The translations under genes were made by a program, and so were the position numbers. The notes beneath the pieces are model-generated. The model was not told where the DNA came from, ran no database searches, and worked only from the letters and a program-made list of their open reading frames with translations. Of a stretch of 64,000 nt of DNA, positions 16,740-26,017 are shown one piece after another (within the stretch, counting starts at the first letter, position 1; the number at the start of each line of letters is the position of its first letter). The stretch covers positions 124,001 through 188,000 of the forward strand of contig SVFV01000001.1 in assembly GCA_015056655.1 (NCBI GenBank), in the 5' to 3' direction. The stretch comes from Butyrivibrio sp. Lineage in GTDB: Bacteria; Bacillota; Clostridia; Lachnospirales; Lachnospiraceae.

Positions 16740-19334
16740 TTATCTGATATCGTAAACACTTCTAAGTCTTAAGTTAGAAGCATCTCCAGAAATGATATCC
16801 ACAGTAACTTCTCCTGCGTTCATGTCGAAGTAGTTGTCTGAAAGGACAAGATCTTCGTTGTCGTTGAGGATTTCAACGCCTCTTGCATAAGCAGAAGCCT
16901 TAACTGTAATCTTGCCATCATGGACAGTAGCTGTGAGCTGAGGATCCTGATACTTGAAGTACTTAGGCATTGTGAAGATAACTGTTCCAGAAGAAACCTT
17001 CTCTCCACCCACCTCAACTGAGTAGCTTACATAGTTGTTAAATCTGTCTGCATCAGCAAAATCAACCTTCTTGGTCCATACGCTTGAAAGTGCAGGAACA
17101 TGAAGTGTGTCACCATTTGCAGAAGCGCCAGCAACCTTCTCATTTGCTTCCTTATCGAACTCACCGATGCCTTCTCTTAATACCTTTCCTGAAGCATCAC
17201 GAAGCTCCCATCTTACAATTGCATCGATAGCAAATCTGGTCTCGTTTGCTACGCTGAAGGTTGCCTCCTGCTTAACCTCTCTGGGAAGCCAGTTAAGAGG
17301 TGTTCCACAGGTCATCTCGCCCTCTTCCTGACAGGAAACAAGGATAGGAGCGAAGAATCTCTTCTCAGCATAGTGAAGAGCCTTAAGTCTTCCTGTGTAG
17401 TCAACACTTGCCCAGGAAGCTACAGGCCAGCAGTCATTGAACTGCCAAACAACAGCACCCATGCAGCGTCCACGATTTCTTCTAAAGTGCTCAACACCGT
17501 ATCTGATTGCATCTGCCTGAAGCATCTGTGATGCGTAGATAACTGTTGAGAAGTTGTTAGGATAAAGGTATGTCTGCTGCATGTAGTTCATGATCTTACC
17601 GTTTGCAGCGCCATTTCTCTGATGCTTCTCCATGACATAGGAGAAAACATTCTTATCTTTTTCATCATCAGTGAAGGTCTCAACAGTCTTCTCAGCAGGG
17701 AATGACTGGAATCCGAACTCTGACAGGAATCTGAAGAAGAACTTCCTGTACTCTGAGAAAGGCTGATTTCCATGCCATACTTCCCAGTAATGCACATCTC
17801 CTCTGTTCTCATCATTGGGCTCGTCAAAGCATCCGCCTGATGAAGGTGATGCCGGCCAGTAATATACGTCAGGAGCAAATTTCTTCATCATGTTAGGAAT
17901 GATGTACTCGTACATGATTGTGTAATCGCGCTTTTCAGACTTCTTTGAAACCCATACGCCGTAATCAACGAACATTTCCATCTCGTTGTTTCCGCACATA
18001 AGGCCAAGAGATGCATGATGGCGAAGTCTAAGAAGGTTATCTCTAAACTCTGCTCTGATATTTTCCTCAAAATCAGGTGTAAGATCGTAAACACCGCAAG
18101 CAAACATGAAGTCTTGCCAAACGAGGATTCCGTACTCGTCGCAGATATCAAAGAACCAGTCTTCCGGATAGTATCCACCGCCCCAAACTCTTATGGAGTT
18201 ATAGTTTGCAAAAACAGCCTTATCAAGGAGCTTTCTTGTAACCTCAGGGCTTGTTCTTCCAAGAAGGTGATCCTCAGGAATGTAGTCAGCACCCATTGCA
18301 AATACTTTTACGCCGTTAACTACGAAGCAGAACTCATTGCCCCACTCGTCTTTTTCTGTGCTGACAGTGCAGGTACGAAGACCGATTCTCTTCTCCCATA
18401 CATCGAGAACATTTCCGGCTTCGTCCTTTAAGGTAACCTTTACAGTGTAAAGAGGCTGCTTTCCATAGCCGTTAGGCCACCAAAGCTCAGGCTTTTCAAT
18501 AACTATTTCCTCAGGAATATCCTTTGAATACTCGAGCACATCACCATTAGGAGCTGTTACTTTTACTTCGTAATATACTCCTTCGAGTGCCTCTTCATTT
18601 GCCTGAACCTCAGGGTTCCACGCATAGCCAGAGCCTCCGCGGATCTCTCTTCTGGTAAAAATGTTAGCTGCATCGATAATTTCAGGAACAACCCTAAGTC
18701 CAACTGTTCCACTCTCGTTGCCCTTTTCATCAATCTTTACATTGTCATGATTCTGTGTTACAAGTACAGACTCAAGTCTTGCCTTGTTGTAGCAAAGAAC
18801 AGAAATAGGTCTGAAAATACCTGCATCCGGGAGGTGTGCGCCCCAGTCCCAACCGAACATGCAATGAGCTTTTCTCATATAAACAAATCCGGGCATAGCA
18901 TCTTCACTTCCCTTTGCGGGAGTTTCTCTGCTCTCAAAAGCATCCTTTATAAATTTTGTAGGAGAATGAAAATAAACCTTCAGTTCATTCTCATCCTTCA
19001 AAATATCCTTTATGTCAAACTCCCAGGTTCTGTGCATGTTATTCACATTTCCAAGAAGTGTTCCGTTCAAATATAAATCTGCCACGGTATCAAGACCATC
19101 GCAGTGAAGCATTACTACATCAGATGTAGCTGCCTCTGCAGGCTTTGCAAAATTGCAAACATACTCATAGTCATCATCCATGAGCTTTAAAGCCTTGTAT
19201 TCATTGTCCTTCCAGAAAGGGTCTTCCATTTTCCCTTCGCGTAAAAGGTCAGTGTAAACTGATCCGGGAACAACTGCAGGAATAACTTCAGCATCCCCAA
19301 CTCTGTGCATTGTCCAATTCTTGTTAAGTACCAT
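16740..19334 (-). CDS. GH2 exo-beta-mannosidase
   Basis: The 864-residue cytosolic enzyme has the GH2 order: N-terminal sugar-binding beta domain (about 1-185), immunoglobulin-like domain (about 185-325), TIM barrel (about 330-640) and C-terminal beta domains. The acid/base is Glu451 in CGNNEMEMF and the nucleophile Glu539 in SEFGFQSFP. IRVWGGGYYP and LVWQDFMFACG are typical of beta-mannosidases rather than beta-galactosidases. It removes beta-linked mannose from the non-reducing end of short manno-oligosaccharides. It is the last gene behind an ABC importer, 115 bp after the ATPase gene, so imported beta-mannosides are likely hydrolysed inside the cell. The start has a GGAGAG site. Confidence 0.92.
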   Translation of the reverse strand: MVLNKNWTMHRVGDAEVIPAVVPGSVYTDLLREGKMEDPFWKDNEYKALKLMDDDYEYVCNFAKPAEAATSDVVMLHCDGLDTVADLYLNGTLLGNVNNMHRTWEFDIKDILKDENELKVYFHSPTKFIKDAFESRETPAKGSEDAMPGFVYMRKAHCMFGWDWGAHLPDAGIFRPISVLCYNKARLESVLVTQNHDNVKIDEKGNESGTVGLRVVPEIIDAANIFTRREIRGGSGYAWNPEVQANEEALEGVYYEVKVTAPNGDVLEYSKDIPEEIVIEKPELWWPNGYGKQPLYTVKVTLKDEAGNVLDVWEKRIGLRTCTVSTEKDEWGNEFCFVVNGVKVFAMGADYIPEDHLLGRTSPEVTRKLLDKAVFANYNSIRVWGGGYYPEDWFFDICDEYGILVWQDFMFACGVYDLTPDFEENIRAEFRDNLLRLRHHASLGLMCGNNEMEMFVDYGVWVSKKSEKRDYTIMYEYIIPNMMKKFAPDVYYWPASPSSGGCFDEPNDENRGDVHYWEVWHGNQPFSEYRKFFFRFLSEFGFQSFPAEKTVETFTDDEKDKNVFSYVMEKHQRNGAANGKIMNYMQQTYLYPNNFSTVIYASQMLQADAIRYGVEHFRRNRGRCMGAVVWQFNDCWPVASWASVDYTGRLKALHYAEKRFFAPILVSCQEEGEMTCGTPLNWLPREVKQEATFSVANETRFAIDAIVRWELRDASGKVLREGIGEFDKEANEKVAGASANGDTLHVPALSSVWTKKVDFADADRFNNYVSYSVEVGGEKVSSGTVIFTMPKYFKYQDPQLTATVHDGKITVKASAYARGVEILNDNEDLVLSDNYFDMNAGEVTVDIISGDASNLRLRSVYDIR

Positions 19335-19449
19335 AACCTTCTCTCCTTATAATGCCTATAATGCACTTAAAATAATACCAAAACTTACAAGAAATGGTAC
19401 CCGCTTTATTGTACAAAAGAGGTACCATTTCTTAAATTTTTACTGTTTT

Positions 19450-20301
19450 TTAATTTGCTACTGTATCAAGATCCCACTTCTCGTAGATCTTCGGAACGTC
19501 GCTGATAAGTCTCTTTGTGTAGTCTGCCTGAGGATTGATGATAACGTCCTCAGCTGTACCAGATTCTACAAACTTACCATGCTCCATGATGTAAACCTTA
19601 TCGGAGATGTAGTAAGCAAGACCGATATCATGTGTGATGAAGATGATTGTCATGTTGATCTCATCACGAAGCTTTAAGAGCATATCCAGGATTGTTGCTC
19701 TTGAGCAGGCATCGATCATAGATGTAGGCTCGTCGGCCATAAGGATCTTCGGCTTAAGAAGGAAGATTCTGGCGATCATAAGACGCTGCATCTGTCCACC
19801 TGAAAGCTCGAAAGGATACTTATTTGTAAGCTCTGCATACTTAAGGTTAACGAAGCTGCAGGCTTCTGTCTTCATCTGAATCTTCTGCTCTTCAGGAAGA
19901 TTCTTGAAGCCTCTCATGTTAAGGCAGTCATCAAGTACCGCATCAATCTTGTAGAAGATATTGTATGAGGAGAAGGGATCCTGGAAAATAGGCTGGATAT
20001 TCTTCCAATACTCTTTCTTCTTTGCGTTTGTGCTGATATCACGGGGCTTGCCCTGATACTCGATAGTTCCTTCTGTTGTGCTGATAAGACCAAGAAGCAT
20101 CTTGGAAAGAGTAGTCTTTCCACTTCCTGACTCACCAACTATAGAAATGATCTCACCTTCGTTGAAATCGAAATCAACATGGTCAACTGCCACAGTCTGT
20201 ACCTTACCAACACCGAAAACCTTGGTAAGTCCTCTACCTGAGAGGCAAGGCTTTGGTTCAGTCGAATTCTGTTTCGGGCTCTGGTTTTGATTCGTTGCCA
20301 T
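19450..20301 (-). CDS. ABC transporter ATP-binding protein (OppF/DppF type), beta-mannoside importer
   Basis: The protein (283 residues) has Walker [10 protein letters not shown], the LSGGQMQRL signature and Walker [10 protein letters not shown], with an RxIFLLKP segment typical of peptide/oligosaccharide ABC ATPases. I place the start at the second ATG (20301), nine bases behind a GGGAGG site; the ATG at 20307 is too close. Either way it overlaps the end of the other ATPase gene by about 45 bp. It is shorter than usual OppF and lacks the C-terminal oligopeptide-transporter cysteine region that its partner keeps. It would power uptake together with its partner and the two permeases. Confidence 0.88.
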   Translation of the reverse strand: MATNQNQSPKQNSTEPKPCLSGRGLTKVFGVGKVQTVAVDHVDFDFNEGEIISIVGESGSGKTTLSKMLLGLISTTEGTIEYQGKPRDISTNAKKKEYWKNIQPIFQDPFSSYNIFYKIDAVLDDCLNMRGFKNLPEEQKIQMKTEACSFVNLKYAELTNKYPFELSGGQMQRLMIARIFLLKPKILMADEPTSMIDACSRATILDMLLKLRDEINMTIIFITHDIGLAYYISDKVYIMEHGKFVESGTAEDVIINPQADYTKRLISDVPKIYEKWDLDTVAN

Positions 20302-21301
20302 TTGCATATACCTCCCTAAGTTTTCTTACTGACATCAGGCAGCGATAACATCTGCCATTCTCAAATTCCTTCTCATCCGGTGCCATAGCTGTACATGTAG
20401 GTACTGCGTATGGACATCTGGGTGCAAATCTGCATCCCTTAGGCGGGTTCTTGAGGTTCGGAGGTGTTCCACGAAGAGCTGTAAGCTCGTGTGCCTTCAT
20501 TCCTTCCTCAGGAACAATGATTGATCCCATAAGACCCTTAGCATAAGGATGAACCGGATCAAATACCATCTCTTTTGCTGTACCAAGTTCTACGAACTGA
20601 CCAGCGTACATAACAGCGATGTCATCTGTTACGTTATACAAAAGAGGAAGCTCGTGTGTGATGAAGATCATGGACTTGATGTAGCCCTTCTCCATGAGCT
20701 GTCTCATCATACGAATAACCATCTTCTGAGATGTAACGTCGAGAGCTGATGAAGGCTCGTCGGCGATAAGTACCTTAGGTGAAAGGATTGTTGAAATAGC
20801 AATAACGGTACGCTGTTTCATACCACCGGAGAGCTCTACTGCATGCTTCTCAAGAACCTCTTCAGGAAGTCCAAGTTCAGCAAAACGCTCTCTTGCCATG
20901 TCATAAATCTCTTTCTTTGTCATCTTGATTCCATGAGCGTGAATAACGTCCTCGATGAAACGGATGATCTTCTGAGTAGGGTTCAACGCATTCATAGCTG
21001 CCTGGGGGATATAAGCGATCTCGTTACCGAGGATCTTACGTCGAACATCATCAGGCTTCATGTTTGATATTGTCTGACCATCTACTATAATGTCTCCACT
21101 AATGTAATGAAGCGGAGCGAAATAGTAACCCATGAGTGAAAGTGCAAGTGTTGATTTACCGCATCCGGATTCTCCGGCAATACCAAGTGATTTTCCCTCT
21201 TCAACCTTAAGGGAAACACCGTCAACCGCATATACGTCCTCATGGAATCTGGTTACATATTTTGTTTTGAGGTCTTTGACCTCAAGCATTACTTTTCCCA
21301 T
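20258..21301 (-). CDS. ABC transporter ATP-binding protein (OppD/DppD type), beta-mannoside importer
   Basis: The 347-residue ATPase shows Walker [11 protein letters not shown], signature [13 protein letters not shown] and Walker [13 protein letters not shown]. The C-terminal region carries [26 protein letters not shown] (about 285-310), the cysteine motif of oligopeptide-family ATPases, which can hold an iron-sulfur cluster. AAAGGAAAGGAAA precedes the ATG. It lies in the order binding protein, permease, permease, ATPase, ATPase, beta-mannosidase. Transporters of this peptide-like family carry beta-mannosides or cellobiose in Thermotoga. That precedent supports a sugar substrate here. Confidence 0.9.
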   Translation of the reverse strand: MGKVMLEVKDLKTKYVTRFHEDVYAVDGVSLKVEEGKSLGIAGESGCGKSTLALSLMGYYFAPLHYISGDIIVDGQTISNMKPDDVRRKILGNEIAYIPQAAMNALNPTQKIIRFIEDVIHAHGIKMTKKEIYDMARERFAELGLPEEVLEKHAVELSGGMKQRTVIAISTILSPKVLIADEPSSALDVTSQKMVIRMMRQLMEKGYIKSMIFITHELPLLYNVTDDIAVMYAGQFVELGTAKEMVFDPVHPYAKGLMGSIIVPEEGMKAHELTALRGTPPNLKNPPKGCRFAPRCPYAVPTCTAMAPDEKEFENGRCYRCLMSVRKLREVYANGNESKPEPETEFD

Positions 21302-21319
21302 AATTTCCTTTCCTTTCCA

Positions 21320-22564
21320 TTAATCACGCAGCTGCGGGTTAAATACCTGATCCATACCTGTATTCATAAGGTTAAGTGAGAACGAAATAAGTGCGATCAG
21401 TATTACTACCGGGAAGTATGCCCACCAGGAACCGTTCAGGTGAGCTGAATACTGCATAGCCCACTGCATCATAAGTCCCAGCGTAGCTGTCTTGGTAGTT
21501 GCAGGACCAAGTCCAATCATTGAAAGCTGTGCTTCTGCAAGGATTCCTGATGAAATCTGCAGGATCATAGCCATAACAACGTAGGATGCAATGTAAGGAA
21601 GGATATCTGTAAAGATGATCCTGAACATGCTGTGTCCTGACAACTTGGAAAGATTAACGTGATCACGGTTTCTCAGTGAAATAACCTGTGAACGAACCGA
21701 ACGTGTTGTCCACGGCCAGGATGTAAGTCCGATGATAATACCTACCATCGCAATACCTCTTGCCTTATCACCTACTGAATAGGAAATAAGAATAAGGATT
21801 ACGAATGAAGGAATAACCGTAAACAGGTTAGTCACGAAAATGATGATATTATCAGCAAGGCCGCCCATATATCCTGCAAGAAGTCCAAGTAAAAGTCCGA
21901 TAGCCGTAGCAATTATTCCTGCAAGAAGTCCAATCTTCAAAGATGATTTTGTTGCTGCTATAAGTTCTGTCAAAACATCACGTCCAAAGTTATCGGTTCC
22001 GAGGACGAAAGTCTTCTTTGATACGTCATTTATATTTACATAATCTGTATCTTTTATAACCTTGCTCTGTGCAAGATTGCCCTCTTCATCCTTTTCGGCA
22101 ATGATAACACCTGAATCCTTCAATGCTGCTGTTATCTGTCCGTCAAGTCTCTTAAGAGCTTTTCTCTTAGCAGTTGTAAGGCCTGAATACTTAGTATTTG
22201 GATCGTAATTAGCCTTCCATAATTCCACAAGGCTGTCAGCATCTGTTACATCGATCTCAGATTCTGCAACGCCGGCTTGATTGATTAGGAACTGCTGAAT
22301 GTCGGATCGTGTGTCTATATCAAGAACTGCCTCAAGCTTTGAAAACTGCTTGGGAATCTGAAGTGTATAGCTTTTACTTAGTGCTGATTCCTCTATAGAT
22401 ACGTAGGTACCCGGTTTGAAGAAGTTACCCTGTCCTATCATCTGCAGCGGATCGGCTGTAACAAAGATAGGATAGATGATTACTGTCAAAAGGATAGCCA
22501 TGAAGATACAAAATCCAAAGAGGAATTTTCCTGAATGGAAAACTTGTTTTATTGTGTTTTTCAT
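21320..22564 (-). CDS. ABC transporter permease (OppC/DppC type) with long extracytoplasmic insertion
   Basis: The 414-residue inner-membrane permease has a first helix at about 15-35, then an outside segment of roughly 165 residues (about 36-200) that is longer than in usual DppC proteins. Five more helices follow with the permease coupling motif around SQVISLRNRDHVNLSKLSG (about 298-316). FVLGTDNFGRDVLTELI matches the family's conserved GTDxxGRD segment. It pairs with the permease encoded 17 bp upstream. The inserted domain may help dock the binding protein for an oligosaccharide; that is inference. Confidence 0.88.
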   Translation of the reverse strand: MKNTIKQVFHSGKFLFGFCIFMAILLTVIIYPIFVTADPLQMIGQGNFFKPGTYVSIEESALSKSYTLQIPKQFSKLEAVLDIDTRSDIQQFLINQAGVAESEIDVTDADSLVELWKANYDPNTKYSGLTTAKRKALKRLDGQITAALKDSGVIIAEKDEEGNLAQSKVIKDTDYVNINDVSKKTFVLGTDNFGRDVLTELIAATKSSLKIGLLAGIIATAIGLLLGLLAGYMGGLADNIIIFVTNLFTVIPSFVILILISYSVGDKARGIAMVGIIIGLTSWPWTTRSVRSQVISLRNRDHVNLSKLSGHSMFRIIFTDILPYIASYVVMAMILQISSGILAEAQLSMIGLGPATTKTATLGLMMQWAMQYSAHLNGSWWAYFPVVILIALISFSLNLMNTGMDQVFNPQLRD

Positions 22565-22581
22565 TTAAAATTCCCCCTTTC

Positions 22582-23586
22582 TTAATCCATCTGATTAGCC
22601 TTAACACGAGGATCAATAACACCATAAAGGAGTTCGACCGCAAGGTTAGCAATAAGTACCATGATTGTAATGATAAGTGTACAAGCTGAAAGAAGAGGAT
22701 AATCCTGTCCGTTTACAGCTGTAAGAAGTGTCATTCCAAGGCCGGGATAGGAGAATACCATCTCTGCTACAAGAGCGCCACCCATCATAGTTCCAAGTGA
22801 AAGAGCAAGACCTGTGATCTGAGGAAGCATAGCATTTCTGAACACATAACCTACGATCTTTCTATCCTTGATACCAAGGAATCTTGAATACTTAACATAA
22901 TCAGCATTTAACTCGTATATTGACATTGAACGCATACCGATTGCCTGACCACCGATCGTAATAAGAACAATTGACCAGAAAGGCAACTGATAATGCGAAA
23001 TAATCGATTTAATAAATGTCCAGCTGGCTGCAGGAATAAGATCATATCCGTAACCACCGGATGAAGGTGCGATTCTTAGCTTGATAGCAAACAGGAACAG
23101 AAGAACCGTTGCCATACCAAATGCAGGAACATTACCAATGAAAAGGAACAGAGGAAGGATAGCCTTATCGAAAACGCCCTTGATATAAGCTGCAATAGCT
23201 CCAAGAATGTTACCAAGGATCCAACCAACGATAATTGCAGGAAGCTGAAGACATACAGTCCACCAAACTGCCTTAGCAATGATATCGGATACAGGTCTGG
23301 GATACTGGCTGAAGGATACGCCAAAGTCACCTCTTAGTGCATTTCCCAGCCACATAAAGAACTGCTTGTACATAGGTTCATTTATACCAAATCTCTCGGC
23401 ATAATCGTTTATAACCTTCTGGATGGCCGTTGAATCCGTCATACCACTTACCGCCTTTGATGCTAGTGCGGAAACAGGATTTCCGGGCATCAGGCGCGGC
23501 AGAATAAAGTTGAGGATAACGGCAAAGATGAGGGTCAGAAAATACCAAAACAGCTTCTGACCATAGTATTTTTTATAGCCTTTCAA
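22582..23586 (-). CDS. ABC transporter permease (OppB/DppB type)
   Basis: The 334-residue permease has six helices. It begins at a TTG codon with GGGAGG eight bases upstream. N-terminal [12 protein letters not shown] (about 27-38) and the C-terminal coupling loop [21 protein letters not shown] (about 227-247) are family hallmarks. It follows the binding-protein gene after 188 bp containing strong hairpins (23646-23738), so it is probably made at a lower level than the binding protein. Confidence 0.88.
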   Translation of the reverse strand: MKGYKKYYGQKLFWYFLTLIFAVILNFILPRLMPGNPVSALASKAVSGMTDSTAIQKVINDYAERFGINEPMYKQFFMWLGNALRGDFGVSFSQYPRPVSDIIAKAVWWTVCLQLPAIIVGWILGNILGAIAAYIKGVFDKAILPLFLFIGNVPAFGMATVLLFLFAIKLRIAPSSGGYGYDLIPAASWTFIKSIISHYQLPFWSIVLITIGGQAIGMRSMSIYELNADYVKYSRFLGIKDRKIVGYVFRNAMLPQITGLALSLGTMMGGALVAEMVFSYPGLGMTLLTAVNGQDYPLLSACTLIITIMVLIANLAVELLYGVIDPRVKANQMD

Positions 23587-23645
23587 TTGAAAAACCTCCC
23601 TTCTGCAATCATACGCCGCTAAAAATGATTGATTATTTTTGCTAT

Positions 23646-23738
23646 TTTTAAGGTAAAATACCTTGATTTTGGGTTAAAAAGGGACTGCCGCGTGTTGCAG
23701 CTCGCCATCAGTGGCGATTTTGCCCCCAACGGCAGCCC
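23646..23738 (-). terminator. Hairpin pair after the binding-protein gene, likely leaky terminator
   Basis: A large two-tier hairpin (outer arms 23681-23690 and about 23729-23738 around CGGCAG; inner TCGCCATCAGTGGCGA at 23702-23717) is followed on the minus strand by a T run. A smaller hairpin at 23650-23664 (AAGGTA/TACCTT), also with T residues after it, comes next. Such elements let the binding protein be made in excess over the permeases. Confidence 0.6.
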
Positions 23739-23774
23739 CCAATCATTTAAATAATCTTATTAAACTAGTAACAA

Positions 23775-25715
23775 TTACTGAACGAGCTCAAGGTCATAAA
23801 GAGCTGCGATACCATAACCGTCTGTGCAGTCTGTCGGAGGAATGTTTCTTCCGTCATCAGCTGCAGGATAGTTTGTCCATACAGACTCGTTAACTGCGTA
23901 GAACAGTGAAGGACGGTACATAAGTGCAACTGCAGGGCACTCATCAAGAAGGATTCTTGAAAGCTCTGTGTAGTATTCCTTAAGTTTAGCTTCGTCTGTC
24001 TCTGTAGGAATTGCCTCCAGGATAGCTTCAGCGTCGTCGTTCATGTAGTGACCAAAGTTACCACTCCAGTTAGAAGGAAGCTTTGCATACTCTTCTGAGA
24101 AGTAGAACATACCCTTTGAATAAGGGTTCATAACACCGGCACCGGGTGTTGACCACATGCAGATATCGAAGTTGCAAGTTGTCATATCATCATAGAATGA
24201 AGAAGCTTCAGGGAAGTAAGTCTGGATATCAATACCAATCTTCTCACCGGCTGCAGCAACGATTTCCATTGATGCATTCCAGTCTGACCATCCTGTAGGA
24301 CACTCAGCCTTGAAGGAAAGGTTTGTTCCGTCAACTTCACGGATTCCGTCGCCATCTGTATCAACGATGCCAGCCTCGTCAAGGAGTGCGTTAGCACCAT
24401 CAACATCAGCGTTATCCCACTGAAGATCAGCGATAGCATCAAAATCAACATACTTTCTCTCGCCGTCTGTAGGTCCAACTACTGATCTCGGATAATCAGC
24501 AAATGTAGGTGACTGGCCTGACATAGCTGATGCAATGATCTGCTCATAGTCAACTGCCATAGCGATTGCACGTCTTACTTCTTTCTTATCAAGACCAGGT
24601 CTCTCAACGTTGAAGAACATTGAAGGCATAACTTCGCATGCGCCGTAAGGAGCATCATCAAGCCATGTTGAGATCGGAAGTCCATCCTCGAGCCAGAGGT
24701 TCTGAACATCTGTGATGAACTGCTGACATACATCAACTTCGCCCTGTGAAAGAGCAACCTGGCCGGCAGCGTTGTCCTTATAAATTGTGTGTGCGATGTA
24801 CTTCGGAACAGGAAGTTTGCCCCACATTGAAGGAGCCTGTCCCCAGTAGTTGTCATCTCTGATGATAACAGCCTTCTGATCGTTAGAGATGTACGGAGCA
24901 TAAGGGCCTGAGTGAACCATATCTTCCATGGTATCCTGCTTAACAGCATCAGCATCTTCACCATTTCTCTCTTCTACAGTCTGAAGATAAGCTTTCTGCA
25001 TGATGTAAACGTTGTTAAGGAATGCAGTAACCTTAAGAGGGTTTACAGCCTTGCCGTCATCACCAAGCTTAGCCTTGATAACAACTGTGCCGTCATCTAC
25101 TGCTTCGAATGAATCGATGTATGTTGAGTAGTCAGCACCTGTAGATGACTGATACTTAACATGTGTATCGTATGTGTACTTTACATCTTCTGCAGTAACC
25201 TGAGTTCCGTCGCTCCACTTAGCATCGGGATTGAGCTTTACTGTAAGTTCTGTCTGCGCATCATCCCAGCTGTACTCTGTTCCAAGAAGAGGATACAGAT
25301 TGCCGTCAAGAGAGTTGAACATAAACAATGTCTCATAAACAAGAACACGAGACTGCTCGTTAGCTGCCATTGCAAGACCGTTGTTTGAGTTAGCTGACAT
25401 AGGGTTCCAGTCATTGATAGTTCCCCACTGCTGACCAGCTTCATAAAGGGTCTCGTTTCTGGGTGTTGAATCAGCATCGGATGAAGCTGTCTCGGTAGTT
25501 TCCTCAGCTGCCTCTTCTGTTGTCTCCTCAGTTGTCTCTTCAGCTGCTTCTGTAGTCTCCTCAGCTGCAGGTGCTTCTGTGGAAGCTTCTTCTGTAGCTG
25601 CAGGAGCCTCAGTTGTTGTGGTTGTGTCTGATCCGCCGCCGCATCCTGCAAGCATTGACAATGTCATTGCAGAAACGCAAAGGAGAGACATAACCTTGCG
25701 TAAGTTTTTCTTCAT
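23775..25715 (-). CDS. Solute-binding lipoprotein of the beta-mannoside ABC importer (SBP family 5)
   Basis: The 646-residue lipoprotein has a signal peptide with lipobox MLAGC (Cys25), then a Thr/Glu/Ala-rich linker to about residue 85 and a family 5 binding domain (RNETLYEAGQQWGTINDWNPM and YGACEVMPSMFFNVERPGLDKKEVRRAIAMAVDY segments). It would be anchored outside the membrane and deliver oligosaccharide to the permeases. Family 5 proteins bind peptides or, in some bacteria, beta-linked oligosaccharides. The beta-mannosidase in the same operon favours manno-oligosaccharides. A GGGAGG site precedes the ATG, and a cre site lies 148 bp upstream. Confidence 0.9.
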   Translation of the reverse strand: MKKNLRKVMSLLCVSAMTLSMLAGCGGGSDTTTTTEAPAATEEASTEAPAAEETTEAAEETTEETTEEAAEETTETASSDADSTPRNETLYEAGQQWGTINDWNPMSANSNNGLAMAANEQSRVLVYETLFMFNSLDGNLYPLLGTEYSWDDAQTELTVKLNPDAKWSDGTQVTAEDVKYTYDTHVKYQSSTGADYSTYIDSFEAVDDGTVVIKAKLGDDGKAVNPLKVTAFLNNVYIMQKAYLQTVEERNGEDADAVKQDTMEDMVHSGPYAPYISNDQKAVIIRDDNYWGQAPSMWGKLPVPKYIAHTIYKDNAAGQVALSQGEVDVCQQFITDVQNLWLEDGLPISTWLDDAPYGACEVMPSMFFNVERPGLDKKEVRRAIAMAVDYEQIIASAMSGQSPTFADYPRSVVGPTDGERKYVDFDAIADLQWDNADVDGANALLDEAGIVDTDGDGIREVDGTNLSFKAECPTGWSDWNASMEIVAAAGEKIGIDIQTYFPEASSFYDDMTTCNFDICMWSTPGAGVMNPYSKGMFYFSEEYAKLPSNWSGNFGHYMNDDAEAILEAIPTETDEAKLKEYYTELSRILLDECPAVALMYRPSLFYAVNESVWTNYPAADDGRNIPPTDCTDGYGIAALYDLELVQ

Positions 25716-25862
25716 AACTTACCTCCCTTTTTTATTTTTTTGAGCAAAACGCTCAATCAACGTGATAATTTATTTTATATTTTGTTAATAATTCTTTTAT
25801 ATCAAAAATTCCACATCCATAAAAAAATATCCGCATTTGTATAATTTGTACAATATGCCACT

Positions 25863-25877
25863 TTGAAAACGCTTACA
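25863..25877. promoter_or_regulatory. Catabolite-responsive element (cre, CcpA site)
   Basis: TTGAAAACGCTTACA matches the cre consensus WTGNAANCGNWNNCW at every fixed position; the other strand reads TGTAAGCGTTTTCAA. Its place between the two divergent genes implies repression of mannoside uptake and/or its activator when better sugars are present. Confidence 0.75.
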
Positions 25878-25933
25878 TTTGTGTTTAACTAACAAAGGCC
25901 GCATAAATACTGTGGCAATTTTTAATAATAAAT

Positions 25934-25962
25934 TTGAATTTTATGTAAATTTAATGTAAACT
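25934..25962 (+). promoter_or_regulatory. Predicted promoter of the AraC-family gene
   Basis: TTGAAT (25934-25939), a 17-bp spacer and TAAACT (25957-25962) precede the gene by about 55 bp. The -35/-10 region overlaps the phased ATGTAAA repeats. Confidence 0.4.
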
Positions 25963-25971
25963 TTATGTGAT
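25943..25971 (+). repeat. Three phased ATGTAAA-type repeats, 11-bp spacing
   Basis: ATGTAAA at 25943, ATGTAAA at 25954 and ATGTGAT at 25965 lie on one face of the helix. Direct, helically phased repeats are typical of AraC-family binding sites. Their overlap with the araC promoter suggests autoregulation. Confidence 0.45.
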
Positions 25972-26017
25972 AGCAGTCGTTTTGGTATTTCGTTGTATCA
26001 AAAAAGGAATCTGATTT

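Larger units (their letters stand above)
25716..26017. promoter_or_regulatory. Divergent control region between the mannoside operon and its AraC regulator
   Basis: This 302-bp AT-rich gap holds a small palindrome close to the binding-protein start (25740-25756, TTGAGC/GCTCAA), a cre site (25863-25877), an AraC promoter (25934-25962) and phased repeats (25943-25971). A minus-strand promoter TTTATG, 16 bp, TATAAA before the binding-protein gene is possible but weak. Confidence 0.6.
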
